From positions 226,280 through 290,279 of the forward strand of contig NZ_LISX01000008.1 in NCBI RefSeq assembly GCF_001905465.1: a stretch of 64,000 nucleotides of DNA, given 5' to 3'. The stretch's first letter is position 1; every line of letters begins with the position of its first letter. This stretch comes from Kitasatospora sp. CB01950. GTDB taxonomy: Bacteria; Actinomycetota; Actinomycetes; Streptomycetales; Streptomycetaceae. Made by a program: the position numbers and the translations under genes. Below, one piece after another: positions 59,899 to 64,000 of this stretch. The notes under the pieces were generated by a model. That model saw nothing but the letters and a program-made list of their open reading frames with translations. It was not told the DNA's origin and made no database searches.

Positions 59899-60840
59899 AT
59901 GGCCTCGCCCACCGCCCCACCCCTCCCCCGGGTCTCCCCGGCACCGCCCGACCACCCGCTGCTGATCGCACCCCGCCGTCGCCCCTGGCGGTACGTCTCC
60001 GGCGGCCTGGCGCTGCTCGCCACCGGGCTGCTGCTGCGCTCACTGGCCGGCAACCCGGCCTTCGAGTGGCCGGTGGTGGGCGCCTACCTGACCTCCACCG
60101 CGATCCTGCGCGGCCTGTGGCTGACGCTCTGGCTGACCGCCGTCGTGATGGCGGCCGGATTCGCCCTCGGCACCGGCCTGGCGGTGGCCCGACTGTCCGG
60201 CAACCCGGTGCTGCGGAGCCTGAGTTGGGGATTCGTCTGGATCTTCCGGGCCACCCCGCTGCTGGTCCAGCTGCTGTTCTGGTTCAACATCGGCGCGCTG
60301 TACCCGAGGCTCGCACTGAGCGTCCCGTTCGCCGGCGAGCTGTTCTCGCTGCGGACGGTCGACCTGCTCGGCCCGGTGCTCACCGCCGTGATCGGGCTGA
60401 CCCTGCACGAGGCCGCGTTCGCCGCCGAGGTGGTGCGCTCCGGCGTCCTCTCGGTCGACCAGGGCCAGCTGGAGGCGGCCGCCTCGCTCGGCCTCGGACG
60501 CGGCCGGGTGCTGCGCCGGATCGTGCTGCCGCAGGCGATGCGGGCGATCCTGCCGCCCGCCGGGAACATGCTGATCGGCACCCTCAAGGGCACCTCGGTG
60601 ATCTCCGTCCTGGCCGTCCACGACCTGCTGTTCTCCGCCCAGTTGATCTACAACCGGACGTACCAGGTGATCCCGCTGCTGATGGTCGCGACGCTCTGGT
60701 ACGTGGGTGTGACCAGCCTGCTCTCGATCGGCCAGTACTACCTGGAGCGGCACTTCGCCCGCGGCTCCACCCGCGCCGAGCTGCCGCCCACCCCGTGGCA
60801 GCGGGCCCGGGCGGCGCTGCGCCGGGCCGGCGGGCGGTGA
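59899..60840 (+). CDS. polar amino acid ABC transporter permease (B)
   Basis: This 313-residue permease is paralogous to the one at 55.8-56.8 kb: same N-terminal hydrophilic head plus helix, core, EAA loop QLEAAASLGLGRGRVLRRIVLPQAM and C-terminal LPPTPWQRARAAL. No ATPase or binding protein is encoded on this arm, so it must use those from the divergent arm. The ATG has GGAG upstream. The stop overlaps the next gene by 4 bases (GTGA). Confidence 0.93.
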   Translation: MASPTAPPLPRVSPAPPDHPLLIAPRRRPWRYVSGGLALLATGLLLRSLAGNPAFEWPVVGAYLTSTAILRGLWLTLWLTAVVMAAGFALGTGLAVARLSGNPVLRSLSWGFVWIFRATPLLVQLLFWFNIGALYPRLALSVPFAGELFSLRTVDLLGPVLTAVIGLTLHEAAFAAEVVRSGVLSVDQGQLEAAASLGLGRGRVLRRIVLPQAMRAILPPAGNMLIGTLKGTSVISVLAVHDLLFSAQLIYNRTYQVIPLLMVATLWYVGVTSLLSIGQYYLERHFARGSTRAELPPTPWQRARAALRRAGGR

Positions 60841-62732
60841 GCCGGGTGCCCGTCCTGGTCGTCGTCGGCGCCGGTCCGCGCGGCACCGGCCTGCTGGAGC
60901 GGATCGCCGCCAACGCGCCCGAACTGCTCGCCCCCGGCGTCGAGTTGGACGTCCACCTGGTCGATCCGCACCCGCCCGGCGGCGGCCGGATCTGGCGGTA
61001 CGCGCAGTCGCCGCTGCTGCGGATGAACTCGATGGCCGAGGACGTCACCATGTTCACCGACGAGCGCTCCACCGTGCTGGGCCCGGTCCGCCCCGGCCCG
61101 TCGCTCGCCGAGTGGGCCGCCGAGCCGGCCGCGCACCCGCCGTACCGGCCGGTCGAGGACCCGGACGTCGCCGACGAACTGCGCACCCTCGCGCCCACCG
61201 ACTTCCCCACCCGGCGCGCCCAGAGCGCCTACCTGGACTGGGTGCTCCGCCGGGCCGCCGCCGAACTCCCGGACACCGTAAGGCTGTTCGTCCACCGCGA
61301 CACCGCCTGGCGGATCACCGGCGATCCGGACGGCCCGCAGCGCGTCCACCTCTCCGACACCGTGCTGCTCGCCGACCGGGTGGTCCTCGCGCTCGGCCAC
61401 CTCGACTCCGCGCCCGACCCCGGGACGGCCGCCGCCCGCGCCTTCGCCGCCCGCCACGGCCGCACCTACCTGCCGCCCGCGTTCACCGCCGACGCCGACC
61501 TGGACGGCCTCGCCCCCGGCGCACCGGTGATCGTCCGCGGCCTCGGCCTGGCCTTCGTCGACCTGGTCGCGCTGCTCACCGAGGGCCGCGGCGGCCGCTT
61601 CGTCCGGCAGCCCTGCGGCGGCCTGCGCTACCTCCCGTCCGGCCGCGAGCCGGTGCTGTACGCGGGCTCCCGGCGCGGCGTCCCGTACCACGCCAAGACC
61701 GGCTACCGGCTCCAGGGGCCGCCCCCGCCGCTACCCCGCTACTTCGGGCCGGACACCCGACTCCCGGACGGGCCACTGGAGTTCCGCCGCGACCTGTGGC
61801 CGGCGATGGCCAAGGAGATCGGCTTCGGCTACTACCACGAGCTGTTCCACGGCCACCCCGGACGCACCACCCTGCCCTGGGCCGAGTTCCTCGCCGCCTA
61901 CCACCCGCTCGACTGGTACAGCCCGCAGCGCGAGGCGCTGGTCGCCGCCGCCGTCCCCGACCCGGAGGACCGCCTCGACCTGGAACGGCTCGACCGCCCG
62001 CTGGCCGGCCTGCGGGTCGCCGACCCCGCCGAGCTCCAGCAGCACCTGCACGCCCACCTGCGCGCCGACCTGGCCCGCCGCTCCGACCCCCGGCACAGCG
62101 CCGACCTGGGCGCCTTCCACGCCCTGCTCTCGCTGTACGGCCAACTCGTCCGGCTGCTGCCCCGGCACCCGCTCACCGCCCGCTCCACCGCCGCCGACCT
62201 CGACGGCTGGTGGAACGGCTTCTTCTCCTTCTACGCCTCCGGCCCGCCCGGCTTCCGGCTCGACCAGCTGCTCGCCCTCGCCGACGCCGGGCTGCTCCAC
62301 TTCCTCGGCCCCGACCTGCACGTGCACCTCGACGAGCGGCACGGAAGCTTCCGCGCCTCCTCCCCCGCACTGCCCGGCCACCACGTCCACGGCACCGCCA
62401 TGGTCGACGCCTTCCTGCCCCGGCACGCCCTGGAACGCACCGCCGACCCGCTGCTGCGCCGCCTGCTGCACGAGGGCCGGATCGCCGAGGAGCACCTCGG
62501 CGACCCGGACGGCCACACCTACCGCTCCGGCCTGATCCGCACCGACGCCGACGCCCGGCTGTTCGACCCCGCCCTCGACGGCCACCCGCACCCGCGCCGC
62601 ACCGCCCTCGGCGCACCCACCACCACCCGCGCCCCCGCCGCCTTCGCCCGCCCCCGCACGGACGCGCCGACCTTCCGCCAGAACGACGCCGTCGCCCGGC
62701 GACTGCTCGCCGAACTGCAGAAGGACGCCTGA
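60837..62732 (+). CDS. FAD/NAD(P)-binding oxidoreductase-like protein
   Basis: This 631-residue protein has an N-terminal Rossmann dinucleotide fold (VPVLVVVGAGPRGTGLLERIA), a conserved GRIWRYAQSPLLRMNSMAEDV, VVLALGHLDS and a later AKTGYRLQGPPPP. It belongs to the FAD-NAD(P)-binding NAD_binding_9 type, whose members include N-hydroxylase-like flavoproteins; most have no known substrate. It is translationally coupled to permease B, which ties it to metabolism of the imported compound. The start is GTG at 60837; a second GTG three codons later is possible. Confidence 0.85.
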   Translation: MSRVPVLVVVGAGPRGTGLLERIAANAPELLAPGVELDVHLVDPHPPGGGRIWRYAQSPLLRMNSMAEDVTMFTDERSTVLGPVRPGPSLAEWAAEPAAHPPYRPVEDPDVADELRTLAPTDFPTRRAQSAYLDWVLRRAAAELPDTVRLFVHRDTAWRITGDPDGPQRVHLSDTVLLADRVVLALGHLDSAPDPGTAAARAFAARHGRTYLPPAFTADADLDGLAPGAPVIVRGLGLAFVDLVALLTEGRGGRFVRQPCGGLRYLPSGREPVLYAGSRRGVPYHAKTGYRLQGPPPPLPRYFGPDTRLPDGPLEFRRDLWPAMAKEIGFGYYHELFHGHPGRTTLPWAEFLAAYHPLDWYSPQREALVAAAVPDPEDRLDLERLDRPLAGLRVADPAELQQHLHAHLRADLARRSDPRHSADLGAFHALLSLYGQLVRLLPRHPLTARSTAADLDGWWNGFFSFYASGPPGFRLDQLLALADAGLLHFLGPDLHVHLDERHGSFRASSPALPGHHVHGTAMVDAFLPRHALERTADPLLRRLLHEGRIAEEHLGDPDGHTYRSGLIRTDADARLFDPALDGHPHPRRTALGAPTTTRAPAAFARPRTDAPTFRQNDAVARRLLAELQKDA

Positions 62733-62803
62733 CCGCCACCCCACGACACCCGCCGCCGCACCGGATACGCTCCAAGCACCCCGAGCCCTCCGGAGAGTCC
62801 GCC

Positions 62804-64000
<1,197 letters not shown>

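Overview
The window is chromosomal DNA of very high GC from a Streptomyces/Kitasatospora-type actinomycete. The evidence is GC-rich third codon positions, frequent GTG and TTG starts, several leaderless-type promoters (TANNNT placed 6-7 nt before a start codon), and a core gene order that matches the streptomycete nucS - atp - wecA - glyA - prmC - prfA - rpmE - rho - thrB - thrC - hom - lysA neighbourhood. No integrase, insertion sequence, CRISPR array or rRNA was seen.

Layout. 1-12.8 kb: a partial small zinc-ribbon-like gene, a luciferase-like monooxygenase, the mismatch endonuclease nucS, an uncharacterised protein next to an AbiEii-type nucleotidyltransferase, a broken secreted-protein gene, a membrane-anchored NTPase next to a STAS-domain anti-anti-sigma factor, a two-component system, a cobalamin adenosyltransferase and a DUF2550 protein. 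12.9-20.9 kb: the complete F1Fo ATP synthase operon on the minus strand (atpI-like, B, E, F, H, A, G, D, C). 21.2-29.1 kb: a WecA/MraY-family GlcNAc-1-P transferase, an unusual SHMT paralogue, a low-molecular-weight phosphatase, the t6A synthesis protein, prmC, prfA, rpmE and an LCP-family protein. 29.2-39.4 kb: rho with a long disordered insertion, the threonine and lysine genes (thrB, thrC, hom, lysA), argS and a receiver-only response regulator. tRNA-Arg(CCG) follows at 39.58 kb.

39.7-48.6 kb is accessory: hypothetical proteins, a membrane-anchored trypsin-like protease, a DHA2-type MFS exporter, a DUF885 metalloprotein, a rhomboid-like protein, a TetR regulator, and DUF6745 with a small partner. 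48.7-54.0 kb holds an intact STM4015-STM4014-STM4013-STM4012-STM4011 operon: leucine-rich-repeat-like protein, ATP-grasp protein, alkaline-phosphatase-superfamily hydrolase and two radical SAM enzymes. It is conserved between enterobacteria and actinomycetes and I know of no assigned function. It is the best candidate for an undescribed system here.

54.0-62.7 kb is a divergent locus containing two solute-binding lipoproteins, two paralogous polar-amino-acid permeases, one ATPase, a GNAT acetyltransferase, an SsuD-like flavin monooxygenase and an FAD/NAD(P)-binding protein. A 26-residue Cys-rich leader peptide precedes the minus-strand arm. The parts list resembles the Bacillus subtilis ytmI/tcyJKLMN operon, so I infer uptake and breakdown of S-modified cysteines under cysteine control. 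The window ends inside a YdeP/FdhF-type molybdopterin oxidoreductase.
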